DNA of 58,349 nucleotides from Pseudomonas fluorescens (lineage in GTDB: Bacteria > Pseudomonadota > Gammaproteobacteria > Pseudomonadales > Pseudomonadaceae). This document shows, piece by piece, positions 34,198-43,572 of the stretch (within the stretch, counting starts at the first letter, position 1; the number at the start of each line of letters is the position of its first letter). The notes under the pieces were generated by a model. That model had not been told where the DNA came from and made no database searches. It was given only the letters and a program-made list of their open reading frames with translations. Location: positions 122,115-180,463 of the forward strand of contig NZ_LACC01000014.1 of the NCBI RefSeq assembly GCF_000967965.1. Direction: 5' to 3'. The translations under genes were made by a program, and so were the position numbers.

Positions 34198-35111
34198 TCC
34201 TGATCTTCAGGCACCTCTTTCCAGCTGTCATCCGGATCAAAGCGCTTCATCGCCAGCGCCAGTTTTTCACTATCGGGTCCGAGGTCTTTTTCGAACACCT
34301 GGCCTTCATGGCTGATCATGAAACTCATCACGCCGGTGTCGTCGTACTTCGCTGGCCAGGCGATCAGCGCAAAGCCCCGGCTCATCTTGTCGCCGATCAG
34401 GTAGCTGTAGGCACCGCCCGGTGCCGAAGGACCCTGGCCATGAAGGATGCGGAAGCGGTAGCCGTGCCACTCTTCGTCGGCAATGGCTTTGCCGAACGAA
34501 GGCCCCAACGGGCTGATCTGGCCACTGTCGTCCTCGGCCCAGTAGAGTCCGTCGTGCTTGCCGGGGCTGCTGACGATTTTCTGCGCATACTCAAGGGCGC
34601 CATCATCGTCTCGATCCACCGACGCATAGTCCATCTGGGCGTCGTGATAGGCCAGTACCGATTGCACCGCGGCAAGTTCATTGCGGCCGATTTGACGGGT
34701 ACGGATTTCGGCACTGCCGGCCTTCATGTCGAAACGCCAACCGTCCGCGGCCTTGGTCATGGGGATGGGCAGCGTCCAGTTCTCACTGCCAACCGCCAGG
34801 ATGGCCTTGCGGTCGCTGGTGTTTTCAATGTGGTGTTGCTCGCGGTATTGCTGCAAGAACGCATCCACATCTTCGCGCTGCACGCCTTCGCGGGGGATGT
34901 AGCTGTGCCAATCGCTGCCCAGCAGTTCGGTCAGGCGTGCCTGGTCGGAGTGTTCGGTACCCAGTGCTTCGACAAAGGCTTCTGCTGCCTTTTCTGGCGT
35001 TGGAAAGGCCTGCTGTGCCGTCGCCATGCACGACCACAACAAGCCGGCGGCTATAACCAGGACATGAGGGAGCAAACCCGTGAGTCCCTTCAATCGAGGA
35101 TGGTTTTTCAA
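34194..35111 (-). CDS. DUF2950 family exported protein
   Basis: A 305-residue protein with a signal peptide (about 1-33, SCMATAQQA). DUF2950 features include FPTPEKAAEAFVEALG (35-50), DWHSYIPREGVQREDVDAFLQQY and the C-terminal GVMSFMISHEGQVFEKDLG. Its start overlaps the stop of the DUF3300 gene by 4 bp (35108-35111), and these two families usually occur as a pair. The function is unknown, and an envelope role is inferred. Confidence 0.88.
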   Translation of the reverse strand: MKNHPRLKGLTGLLPHVLVIAAGLLWSCMATAQQAFPTPEKAAEAFVEALGTEHSDQARLTELLGSDWHSYIPREGVQREDVDAFLQQYREQHHIENTSDRKAILAVGSENWTLPIPMTKAADGWRFDMKAGSAEIRTRQIGRNELAAVQSVLAYHDAQMDYASVDRDDDGALEYAQKIVSSPGKHDGLYWAEDDSGQISPLGPSFGKAIADEEWHGYRFRILHGQGPSAPGGAYSYLIGDKMSRGFALIAWPAKYDDTGVMSFMISHEGQVFEKDLGPDSEKLALAMKRFDPDDSWKEVPEDQE

Positions 35112-36631
35112 CGGCGGCCCCCCCTTTGACGCGCTGGTGGATTGGACGGCCGGCTGACCTGGTGACCGGCTGAGCGCGAGGCACTGGGGCGTTGGGCGGA
35201 TGCCTGGCTGGCCCGGCCACGATTGGCCTGGACGTTGGCCTGTGACGGCGAGCGTGCGCCGGCGAACGCATTGTTGCGGGCACTGCCGGCACTGGCGGCG
35301 GGCCGATTATTGGTCGCTTGGCGCGTCTGCGCGGAGCCTTCTCTGCGCTGATTCGACTGGGCGCTCTGGTTCCTCGCCTGCTGGGTCTCTCTCCTGGGTT
35401 GCTGATTCTCCCGGGTGTTTCTGGCCGTGCCCTGGCTTCTGTCCGCCGTCTTTGGTCTGTCTGCACCGGCCTGCAGCCGATCGCCGCCTGCGGTTCCGGA
35501 CTGGAGTTTGCGCGTTTGATCACGGGCTTCGCGGTTGCTGGTGGCTGGTCGTTCGATACCGTGCTTGTCCATTGAGGTGCGGGCATTTTCACGGGCCTGG
35601 GTGCGTTGGGCATTGTCCCCGCGATAGGCTTCGCGCTGATTGGCTCCGTTCAGTTGCCGGCCGTACTGTGCGCGGCTCGCATTGTCCCGATAGGGCACGC
35701 CATTGCGGTGCACCGGGTTGTGCTGCCATTTGTTGTTGGTGATCCGGTTGTTGCCGTTGATGTTGTTGTAGCGATTGACGTCGATGTCGACGTCGTTATT
35801 GCCCCAGTCACATTCACCCCACAACGATCCAACGATCGCCACACCGGCACCAAACGCGAGCCCGGCCATCAGCGCCTGGCCAGGGTAATAGGCCGGTGGC
35901 GGTGGATAGTACGCGGGCGGCGACGCCGGGTAGGGCCAGGTGCCGTAGGTGGTTGTCGGGTTATACGTGGGGACGTACACCACCTGCGGATCGGCAGGCT
36001 GAATGATGATGGTGGAGTTGCTGGCCGGGGCCGCTTCAGGGGCTGGAGCCGCGTTCGTGGTCGCCGGTGCTGGCGCCGCGACATTCTGGATCGTCACGTT
36101 CTGATACTGGTTGCTCTGCAGATTGCCGGCTGCCTGTGCCTGGCGACGCAAGCGTTGCGCGCTTTCCATGAGATCGTCGGGCTGCGCCAGGAAGGCATCA
36201 CCCAGGCGTTGGACCCAGACAGGGTCCTGCCCAAGCAGTGCCAGAACCTGCGGGAAGGCGACCAGTGCCTGCACGCTCGGATCCCAGGGCTGGTTCGCCA
36301 CCTGTTTGACCGCATCGTCACCCTTGGCGTCCGGGTGGGCTTTGGACCAGTTGACTGCCTCGCCGACTTCCCCGGGGTAGGTGGTGGCCATCAGCACCTG
36401 TGCAAACAGTGGGTCCGGGTATAGCGCAATGGGCGCCAGCATCTGATCCAGCTGTTCCTGGGTAAACACCGGATCCTTGGTCACCGGCGCGGCGGGCGCG
36501 GTAGTGGCCGCGCTTGCCGGTGCCGGAACCGGGGCCGGTGCGGCAGCGGTCCCATCCGTACCCAGTGCCAGGCAGGACGATCCGCTCAAGAGCAGTACAG
36601 CCGACAACGCGTAAAGTAATGGATTGTGCAT
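35108..36631 (-). CDS. DUF3300 family exported protein
   Basis: A 507-residue protein from ATG 36631, which has a GGGGGGTG site. Signal peptide about 1-22. The DUF3300 domain is intact (FTQEQLDQMLAPIALYPDPL near 57-76; ATTYPGEVGEAVNWSKAHPD). It is followed by a Pro/Tyr-rich segment (YYPPPPAYYPG), an Asn/Asp stretch, and a long disordered Arg/Gln/Asn-rich tail of about 200 residues. It is translationally coupled to DUF2950. Function unknown. Confidence 0.88.
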   Translation of the reverse strand: MHNPLLYALSAVLLLSGSSCLALGTDGTAAAPAPVPAPASAATTAPAAPVTKDPVFTQEQLDQMLAPIALYPDPLFAQVLMATTYPGEVGEAVNWSKAHPDAKGDDAVKQVANQPWDPSVQALVAFPQVLALLGQDPVWVQRLGDAFLAQPDDLMESAQRLRRQAQAAGNLQSNQYQNVTIQNVAAPAPATTNAAPAPEAAPASNSTIIIQPADPQVVYVPTYNPTTTYGTWPYPASPPAYYPPPPAYYPGQALMAGLAFGAGVAIVGSLWGECDWGNNDVDIDVNRYNNINGNNRITNNKWQHNPVHRNGVPYRDNASRAQYGRQLNGANQREAYRGDNAQRTQARENARTSMDKHGIERPATSNREARDQTRKLQSGTAGGDRLQAGADRPKTADRSQGTARNTRENQQPRRETQQARNQSAQSNQRREGSAQTRQATNNRPAASAGSARNNAFAGARSPSQANVQANRGRASQASAQRPSASRSAGHQVSRPSNPPARQRGGRR

Positions 36632-36787
36632 TGCACCCCCCATGGGGTCAGGCAGGCTTGAAATGAGTGGATCGATCCCTGGCAGGTGAAGCCGACATTG
36701 CAAGCCACAGAGCCCGGCCTCGACACCGCTTCCTAATGGTAGCAGTTGATTCGAAGAGTCAAGGCTGCCTGTAAAATTGCCCCTCGA

Positions 36788-38065
36788 TCACTGGGCGCTG
36801 GCATCGCTTTCGTGTTCTTCGGCGAATGCCATGAACACATCCAGGTCCAGCACATCCAGCTTGATCTGGGCGATGAACGCCGAGAAGGCCAGGTTGGCGG
36901 CCAGCAGGCGCAGGTCGCTGGCCCAGGCCGGAAGATAGACCGGCCCCTTGAGCCAGCCGGATTCGAACAGGGGCGCCAGGCGCACGGTGTCACCCAGGCT
37001 GAGGCGCCCTGCAAACAAATGCCCGACCAGTTCCGGCCGGTTATCGCGAATTGCGATACGCAGCAGGGTGTGGACGCCGAGCAACCCGGTCAGGTAAGCG
37101 GCATCCTTGGTGAAGGCCGAACCACCCCGCAGGTCGGCGCCGCGGAACACCCGTTGGGTTGAACGGAAGGATTCCTCTTCTGTCTGACCGGCCGCCAGAA
37201 AACCTTCGAACACCTGGATGAAATCGGCACCCTCCAGCGCCTGCTGGACGGCGAGCACGCGCAGGGCCAGGCGACGCAGGCGATTGATGTCCATGCTGCC
37301 GGTGAACAGTTCGGCCAGGGTGGCAATGCCTTCCTGGGTCTGGGTCGTGCGGGGCGCCCCCAGGCCCAGGCTTGTGAGGTTGGGCTGGCGCGCGCCGTTC
37401 TGTGCCGTGGCGACATGCACGAAGGCCTCGTGTTGCAACAGCTGTTGCTTGTCCAGCTCCGAGAACAGCGCGCTGGCCCGCAGGCGAATGCGGCTCGATC
37501 CGGCGATGGCCTTGGCGGCCAGGTTCGGATCGAGCACGACCGTGATCTGCCCGACGCCGAAGAAGCGGTCCAGTTCCGGTTGAATCCAGGCGGCGAACGC
37601 CTTGGCCGGGATCTCGGCCGGGCAGGGTGGAATCCGCGCACCGCCCAGCAGGGCGTCGGTGGTCTTGAGGAAGAACCGGGCCGCGTCGAGCATGCTCAGT
37701 TGCAGGCGTGTGTAATAGAAATCCGGGCGCCGGTACAGCGCCGACGAATACTGGGTAAAGGCGGGAGTGCCAATGGCCCCCAGCATGTGCCCGGCCGTGG
37801 CATAGCTACGGGCGGTCATGGCCAGGTAATTCCCGGCCGGATGCCCCACATCGCATTGACTGATAAAGGTTTCCAGGGCGGCGATGTCGGCGCTGTGGTC
37901 GCGAGGCTGCAACTCGACCCTGGGTAATTCGGCACGCCCGCCGCGCCATTTCGCCAGGAAGTCTTCCTCGACGCCATCGGGCCAGGACAGGGCATCGAGC
38001 ACGCGGATCTTGCGGGTCAAGCCGGGTAGGGCGGCATCGAGTTCGGACAGGTCGGCGGCGCTCAT
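36788..38065 (-). CDS. DUF1704 QEGLA-motif protein (MATCAP-like metallopeptidase)
   Basis: A 425-residue protein from ATG 38065, which has AGGAG upstream. It belongs to the family annotated as flavohemoglobin expression-modulating QEGLA motif protein. The putative zinc site is H212-E213-x3-H217 (QHEAFVHVAT), and the QEGIA motif is at 244-248, with further acidic ligands. The family includes human MATCAP, a tubulin tyrosine carboxypeptidase with an HExxxH site, so a carboxypeptidase activity is a reasonable guess for this bacterial member. It lies 73 bp after emrB in the same direction. No signal peptide. Confidence 0.85.
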   Translation of the reverse strand: MSAADLSELDAALPGLTRKIRVLDALSWPDGVEEDFLAKWRGGRAELPRVELQPRDHSADIAALETFISQCDVGHPAGNYLAMTARSYATAGHMLGAIGTPAFTQYSSALYRRPDFYYTRLQLSMLDAARFFLKTTDALLGGARIPPCPAEIPAKAFAAWIQPELDRFFGVGQITVVLDPNLAAKAIAGSSRIRLRASALFSELDKQQLLQHEAFVHVATAQNGARQPNLTSLGLGAPRTTQTQEGIATLAELFTGSMDINRLRRLALRVLAVQQALEGADFIQVFEGFLAAGQTEEESFRSTQRVFRGADLRGGSAFTKDAAYLTGLLGVHTLLRIAIRDNRPELVGHLFAGRLSLGDTVRLAPLFESGWLKGPVYLPAWASDLRLLAANLAFSAFIAQIKLDVLDLDVFMAFAEEHESDASAQ

Positions 38066-38138
38066 GGAGTTCTCCTTGAGGGACGAAGTGACGTTACAAA
38101 AGCTTAGTCGTCTCGCGCGGTTGTGTGTCGATCCGGGA

Positions 38139-39677
38139 CTACTCCATGACCGCTGCCGGTTCTTCATGTGCCTGGGTTTTTGGGGTCTTGATAATCAGCA
38201 ACAACGGCATGACCGCCAGTGACAGCAGCATCAGCAGCTTGAAGTCATCCACGTAGGCGATCCAGCTGGCCTGCACGTTGACCAGCGCGTCCAGGGTGGC
38301 GCGGCCGGAGGCGGCCATCGGGTCCAGGTAGCTCTTGATCGACCCTGCGTCGAAGGCCCGGTTGAAGGGCGTGATGTAGGCACCGATCTGTTCGTGGTTG
38401 GCCTGGATGTTCTGGGTGAGCAGCACGGTCACGATGGAGATCCCGACACTGGAACCGACATTTCGCGACAGGCTGTAAAGCCCGGTGCCTTCGGCGCGCA
38501 AGGAGGCGGGCAGGGTCGCGAAGGCAACCGTGGTCAGTGGCACAAACAGCATGCCCAGGCTGGTGCCCTGGATGAAGCCGACCCAGATGACGGTCTGCAT
38601 CGACACGTCAGGCGTCCAGCCGGTCATCAGCCCCATCGACAGCGCCGACAAGCCCAGGCCCGACAACAATAAAAGGCGGGTATCGACCTTGCCCAACAGT
38701 CGGCCGGCGAGGAACATGGTCAGCATCGTGCCCAGGCCACGGGGGCCCATCACCATGCCGGCGGTCAGCACCGGATAGCCCATCAGGGTTTGCAGGTAGG
38801 GGGTCATCAGCGCCAGTGAGGCCAGGTAGGTGATGCCGACGATGAAGATAAAGACGACGCTGATCGCAAAGTTGCGATCCTTGAACAGCTTCGGGCTGAT
38901 AAAGGGACTGTCGGTGGTGAAGGTGTGGACCAGGAACACGTACAGGGCGACAGCGGCCACTATCGCTTCGACGAGGATTTCACCGGAAGCGAACCAGCCC
39001 AGCTGCTCGCCCCGGTCCAGAAACAGTTGCAGGGCCATGATCGCCACGCTCAGCGAACCGAAGCCGAGCCAGTCCAGGCGGGTCGAGGTGTCGGTGGTGG
39101 TTTCGCTGACGTAATAGACGATCCCGGCCAGCGCCAGCAAACCAATGGGCAAATTGATGAAGAACACCCAGCGCCAGCTGAAACTCTCGGTCAGCCAGCC
39201 GCCAAGCATCGGCCCCAGTACGGGGCCGACCATGACCGATACGCCGAACAGCGCCATGGCGGAGCCGCGTTCCTTGAGGCTGTAGATGTCCAGCAGAATG
39301 CCCTGGGACAGAGGCACCAGCGCCGCGCCCGCCAGGCCCTGCAGCAGGCGGGCGAGGATGATTTCTTCCAGCGACTGCGCCAGGCCGCAAAGGATCGACG
39401 AGACCACAAAGCCGACAATCGCCCACAGCAGCACGCGTTTGCGCCCGAAGCGCCTGGCCAGAAAGGCGGACGGCGGCGTCATGATTGCCGCGGCGACGAT
39501 ATAGGACGTCAGCACCCAGTTGATCTGGTCCGAACTGGCCGAGATGCTGCCTTGCATGTAGGGCAGGGCGACGTTGGCGATGGTGGTGTCGAGCGCTTGC
39601 ATGATCACCGCGAGCACGACGCAAGCGGTGATCATCCCGCGATGGGCCACCGCTTCGGTCGGTGCCGGGTTATTCAT
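38139..39677 (-). CDS. emrB: DHA2-family MFS drug exporter, EmrB-like
   Basis: A 512-residue transporter from ATG 39677, with about 14 membrane segments expected for the DHA2 group. Motifs: LDTTIANVALPYMQGSI (motif D1 near TM1), LARRFGRKRVLLW (motif A) and GPVLGPMLGGWLTESFSWRWVF (motif C). Its start overlaps the EmrA stop by 8 bp. It is the inner-membrane half of a tripartite pump with EmrA and a TolC-type channel, expelling hydrophobic drugs or uncouplers by proton exchange. Confidence 0.92.
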   Translation of the reverse strand: MNNPAPTEAVAHRGMITACVVLAVIMQALDTTIANVALPYMQGSISASSDQINWVLTSYIVAAAIMTPPSAFLARRFGRKRVLLWAIVGFVVSSILCGLAQSLEEIILARLLQGLAGAALVPLSQGILLDIYSLKERGSAMALFGVSVMVGPVLGPMLGGWLTESFSWRWVFFINLPIGLLALAGIVYYVSETTTDTSTRLDWLGFGSLSVAIMALQLFLDRGEQLGWFASGEILVEAIVAAVALYVFLVHTFTTDSPFISPKLFKDRNFAISVVFIFIVGITYLASLALMTPYLQTLMGYPVLTAGMVMGPRGLGTMLTMFLAGRLLGKVDTRLLLLSGLGLSALSMGLMTGWTPDVSMQTVIWVGFIQGTSLGMLFVPLTTVAFATLPASLRAEGTGLYSLSRNVGSSVGISIVTVLLTQNIQANHEQIGAYITPFNRAFDAGSIKSYLDPMAASGRATLDALVNVQASWIAYVDDFKLLMLLSLAVMPLLLIIKTPKTQAHEEPAAVME

Positions 39678-40749
39678 GGGCCAGAGCCGGGGCCGGGGCC
39701 TTGCTCGCCAGCAGCCCCGAGAACAGGTGCGGCAGGCCACGGGCCGAGCCGGTGTCGATCTCGGCCTGCACGCTCATGCCGGTGCGCAGCGGTGGTTTTT
39801 CTCCGGCGTCATCGATGCTGATGCGTACGGGAATCCGTTGCACGACCTTGACCCAGTTGCCCGTGGTGTTTTGCGCGGGCAGCAACGAGAAGCTCGAACC
39901 CGACGCCGGGCTGATGCTGTCGACGGTGCCGTGCCACTGCACGCCGGGGTAGCTGTCGACGCTGATCTCGACGGACTGACCGGGCTTCATGTGGGTCAGT
40001 TCGGTTTCCTTCGGCGACGCCGCGACCCACAGGTGTTCGGCCGACACCAGGCTGATGCCCGATTGGGGTGGTTGCAGGTAGGAGCCGACTTGCAACGAAT
40101 CAACGTTGGTCACGACACCGTCAAACGCAGCCCTGACCACCGAGTTGTCCAGGTTGCGCTGTGCTTCGTCGACAGCGGCCCGGGCGATCAGATACGTGGA
40201 CTGTTGTTCGACGGGGGTTTCGATACTTCCGCCCAGTTGCGCCAGCACCATTTGCGCAGTGGCCCTGGCCACGGTGATTTTTTGCCGGGTGCTGTCCAGC
40301 GCATGCTTGGCATCGTCGTAGTTGGTTCTGGAAACCGCAGAGACGCTGAGCAGGGTTTGCTGGCGCTGGAAGCTGGCCTGGTAGTAGGCGAGGTCGATTT
40401 GCGCCTGGTCGATTTCGGCCTGCGCTTGCCTGTAATTGGCCTGGAGATTGAGGATCTGGTTGCGCACATTGCTCAACTGCGCCCTGGCACTGGCCAACGC
40501 AATCTCAAAGGGCTCCGGCTTGAGGGTGAACAGGACCTGGCCCTTGACCACCCGCTGGTTGTCATTGACCTCAACCGAGGCGACCAGCCCCGAGACATCG
40601 GTGGAGACACCGACATGATCGGCCTGGATGTAGGCATTGTCGGTGGAAATGACCTGCCCGCCCGAGACATACAGATAGCCGCCGAGCACCAGCGCGATGG
40701 GTAGCAAGGCGAAGAGCGTGGTGCGCACGAGTTGCCGTCTCTCAATCAT
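39670..40749 (-). CDS. emrA: EmrA-type membrane-fusion adaptor
   Basis: A 359-residue HlyD-family protein from ATG 40749, which has AGGAG 8 nt upstream. One N-terminal membrane segment (TLFALLPIALVLGGYLYV) is followed by the barrel-sandwich hybrid (TDNAYIQADHVGVSTDVSG) and a coiled-coil hairpin rich in Ala/Gln. It overlaps marR by 8 bp and emrB by 8 bp. It links EmrB to an outer-membrane channel encoded elsewhere. Confidence 0.92.
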   Translation of the reverse strand: MIERRQLVRTTLFALLPIALVLGGYLYVSGGQVISTDNAYIQADHVGVSTDVSGLVASVEVNDNQRVVKGQVLFTLKPEPFEIALASARAQLSNVRNQILNLQANYRQAQAEIDQAQIDLAYYQASFQRQQTLLSVSAVSRTNYDDAKHALDSTRQKITVARATAQMVLAQLGGSIETPVEQQSTYLIARAAVDEAQRNLDNSVVRAAFDGVVTNVDSLQVGSYLQPPQSGISLVSAEHLWVAASPKETELTHMKPGQSVEISVDSYPGVQWHGTVDSISPASGSSFSLLPAQNTTGNWVKVVQRIPVRISIDDAGEKPPLRTGMSVQAEIDTGSARGLPHLFSGLLASKAPAPALAHE

Positions 40750-41206
40750 GACGATGCTCCTGTTCTTCAACGGGAAGACTGCAAGCTTCGATCAGGTTGG
40801 ACCTCATCCGCTTCATCATCTGCAGCAGCAGTTGTTCCTCCTCGGCAGAGAATCCGCGCGTGGCTTCCTGGCGAGTCACTCGGCCCATGTCACGCATGAG
40901 TTGCAGTAGCGGATGAGCCTGCTCCGTCAAAAACAGCAGGGACAGGCGTCGATCCGTAGGGTGGCGACGTCGCTCGACCAAACCGCGTTCGGCCATCTTG
41001 TCCAGCAGACGCACGAGGGTGATCGACTCCAACTCCAGTAAGTCAGCGAGCCCTTTTTGATGAATGCCCTCGTTGGTCGACAGCATGGCCAGCACCTGCC
41101 ACTGCGAGCGGGTGAGGCCGACATGCCGCGCGCGTTGTTCAAACCGCTTGCGCATCAGCCGGGCGCTGTCATGCAGGGCAAAACCAAGGGTCAATGCGTC
41201 GGTCAT
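40742..41206 (-). CDS. MarR-family repressor of the emr operon
   Basis: A 154-residue winged-helix regulator. The helix-turn-helix is GLADLLELESITLVRLLDKMAERGLV (about 52-77, quoted in part: LADLLELESITLVRLLDKM), followed by the wing ERRRHPTDRRLSLLFLT. It is first in the operon and its stop overlaps emrA. Phenolic or drug-like ligands usually relieve MarR repression, but the ligand here is unknown. Confidence 0.91.
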   Translation of the reverse strand: MTDALTLGFALHDSARLMRKRFEQRARHVGLTRSQWQVLAMLSTNEGIHQKGLADLLELESITLVRLLDKMAERGLVERRRHPTDRRLSLLFLTEQAHPLLQLMRDMGRVTRQEATRGFSAEEEQLLLQMMKRMRSNLIEACSLPVEEQEHRHD

Positions 41207-41230
41207 GGTGAAATCTGCTGCGGAGGAGTT

Positions 41231-41249
41231 AGCTCATCATAGTTGAGCT
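41231..41249. promoter_or_regulatory. MarR operator-like inverted repeat
   Basis: AGCTCA (41231-41236) and TGAGCT (41244-41249) are inverted with a 7-bp spacer, 25 bp upstream of the marR start codon. The nearby AT-rich sequence (ATTAGTCAGCTATCTAT) looks like promoter DNA. The position fits autorepression. Confidence 0.55.
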
Positions 41250-41337
41250 TGTGATTAGTCAGCTATCTATATTTGCGGAATTATTCAGGTGAATCGATTC
41301 TCCCCGTGAACCTGCCTTTCGACCGGTAAACCCGGCC

Positions 41338-43464
41338 TCAGAGCAGACTCCACGACACCCCGACGTACATCGCCATGCCCTCGCCAGGGGTGGAGCGTGC
41401 CGCGTCCAGGCCTTTGTCGTCGTAGCCCGGCGTGACCGTGGCGGCATAGTGCTTGTCGGTCAGGTTGCGCAGGTCCAGCCAGGTCTGCCAGTCGCCCTTG
41501 GGCGCGTTGTAGCCCAGTGTGGCGCCGAATATGGCGTAGGGATCGGCGTAGTAGCTGTTGGCGTAATCGACCGCCACCTTGGACACCCATTGCGTGTTGA
41601 CCGCGGCGAAAAAGCCTTGTGGCCAGTCGTAGCGCAGTTCGCCCTGGTAATAGTGCATCGGCAGGCCCGGCAGGCGGTTGTCGCCGAAGCGCTCATCGTC
41701 GCGGTAGTGGAAGTCACTGAAGGTATAGCTCTGGCGCAGGCTCAACAGGCCGCCATCGTCCGGCGACCAGAGGGGGCTCAGCAGGCTGGCTTCCACGCCC
41801 TGGTGCACGGTAGGGCTGGCGTTGAGTTCGTAGGGCGTGGTGGCGTTGGCGTCCGGCAGCACCGACAGCAATTCGTGGCGCACCTGGGCGTAGTACCAGG
41901 CCAGGCTCCACTGCCCCAGCGTGCTGTCACCGCGGCCGCCGATCTCCAGGGTGGTGGCGGTCTGGTTTTGCAGCGTGACCGGTTCGCGCTGGGCGCCCGT
42001 GGCAACGCCGCTGCCTGCGGGGAATCGGATGTTCGAGCTATAGATCAGCGACCACGGGTGCGGTGCCTCGACCGAGCGGCTGAGATTGCCGAACAGTTGC
42101 AGGTCCGGAGTCAGTTGGTAGCGCAGACCCACGCGCGGGGCGTAGTCCCAGTCGTGCAGGCTGGTCTTGCCACCACTTTGCGGGTAGGTGACATCGCTTT
42201 CACGGCGGGTGTAGATCGCGGCGAGGCCGGTGGTCAGCCACAGGTCGTCGGCGATCTCCAGGTCATTGCCGGCATGCAGGACCGTGTCCGAGCCCTGGTA
42301 GGTGAAGTTGCGGATCAGCGTGCCCGGTGCGTAACCGGCGGTGTTGCCGGTGGGGATGCGCACGAACTCGCTGGCACCGGCGTTGGGCAGGTGCTTGGTC
42401 ATTCGCAGGCCCAGGGTGCTTTGGCTTTGCAGACCCCAGAGCGTGTCGCGACGCTTGTAGTCGAACGTGCCGCTGACGTCCGTGTACGCCACCTTCAGGC
42501 GGTTGGGGCCCTCGCTCAAGTCCATGGGATAGTCGTGGTAGACCAGGCCGGTCTGGATGCTCGAATCGTCATCGATGTAGTAGGTGGTCTTGTTGCCGAT
42601 AAAGGTGCTGCCCGGTTCGTCGCGGTGGTCGTCCCGCGCCACATAGGCCGGGTTGGCCGCCCGTGGGTCATGCTCGATGGAGTGCTTGGTCACGCGTCCC
42701 GCGAGGTCGTTGTCGGTCTGGCGGTGGCGCAGGTAGAAGCGTGTTTCAAGGTTCGGGTTGAAGCGATAACCGAAGTTGGCGATGACCCCCTGGCTCTCGC
42801 TGGCCGTGTGGTCCTGGTAACCGTCGGCGTTGGCGTCGGTCATGGCCACGTAGTAATCGAAGTCACCCAGCACCTGTCCGGAGCTGACCTGACGCTGCTG
42901 ATAGCCGTGACTGCCCATTGCGTAGCGTACCTGCAACTTCGGCGCGTCGTAGCCGGTATGGCTGACGTAATCGATGGCCCCGCCCAGGGCCAGGGCGCCC
43001 CAGTCGAAACCGTTGGCGCCGCGCAGCACTTCCACATGGTCGAGCCACAGCGGTTCCAGCAATTCGTAGGGCGTGCCGCCGGGGCCGGTCAGCGGCAGCC
43101 CGTCGAGCAGGGTGTACAGCCCCGAGGCATGGGCACCCGGTGCGCGGTTGATACCTGACCCGCGGATCGAGATTTTCACCCCTTCGTTACCCGCCGACTG
43201 GGCATAGATCCCCGGCTGGTAAGCCAGCACATCCTGGTTGCTGGCCACGCGGCCTTGCAACGGGCGGCGCATGTCGACCACGTTGGTGCCGCCGGGCACT
43301 TGGGCCAGCCGGGCCCTGGCGTCCTCGATCCCCTGATCTTCGTCGCTCTGGTCCTCGGCGCCAATCAGCACCTGTCCCAGCTCCAGGCCCTGAGCCTCGG
43401 TCATGGCCGGACAAACAAGGGCCAGGCCCAGCAGCGCAGCGGGCAAGGAATGAGGCGAGGGCAT
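41338..43464 (-). CDS. TonB-dependent outer-membrane receptor
   Basis: A 708-residue receptor from ATG 43464, which has GGAG upstream. Signal peptide about 1-24 (LVCPAMTEAQ). Plug domain about 55-170 (NQDVLAYQPGIYAQSAG, ISIRGSGINRAPGAH, VEVLRGANGFDWGALALGGAIDYVS) and a C-terminal 22-strand barrel. It resembles FecA/ferric-siderophore-type receptors, but the ligand is not evident. No Fur box, sigma factor or transporter gene lies next to it, so it is an orphan receptor. Confidence 0.88.
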   Translation of the reverse strand: MPSPHSLPAALLGLALVCPAMTEAQGLELGQVLIGAEDQSDEDQGIEDARARLAQVPGGTNVVDMRRPLQGRVASNQDVLAYQPGIYAQSAGNEGVKISIRGSGINRAPGAHASGLYTLLDGLPLTGPGGTPYELLEPLWLDHVEVLRGANGFDWGALALGGAIDYVSHTGYDAPKLQVRYAMGSHGYQQRQVSSGQVLGDFDYYVAMTDANADGYQDHTASESQGVIANFGYRFNPNLETRFYLRHRQTDNDLAGRVTKHSIEHDPRAANPAYVARDDHRDEPGSTFIGNKTTYYIDDDSSIQTGLVYHDYPMDLSEGPNRLKVAYTDVSGTFDYKRRDTLWGLQSQSTLGLRMTKHLPNAGASEFVRIPTGNTAGYAPGTLIRNFTYQGSDTVLHAGNDLEIADDLWLTTGLAAIYTRRESDVTYPQSGGKTSLHDWDYAPRVGLRYQLTPDLQLFGNLSRSVEAPHPWSLIYSSNIRFPAGSGVATGAQREPVTLQNQTATTLEIGGRGDSTLGQWSLAWYYAQVRHELLSVLPDANATTPYELNASPTVHQGVEASLLSPLWSPDDGGLLSLRQSYTFSDFHYRDDERFGDNRLPGLPMHYYQGELRYDWPQGFFAAVNTQWVSKVAVDYANSYYADPYAIFGATLGYNAPKGDWQTWLDLRNLTDKHYAATVTPGYDDKGLDAARSTPGEGMAMYVGVSWSLL

Positions 43465-43572
43465 TGGGGAAACTCCAGACGTACGGAAACGGGCAATGAA
43501 CAGTGCGACGCAAGAAGGAACGGAGGGAGCACATGGCAATTTTGTTATTTTTTGCCCGCCAAGGGCTGGCGG

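Noticed and set aside
41449..43158. 569-codon plus-strand frame opposite the TonB receptor
   Set aside because: It has Val/Gly/Gln-rich shadow composition, while the minus strand encodes a complete plug and barrel.
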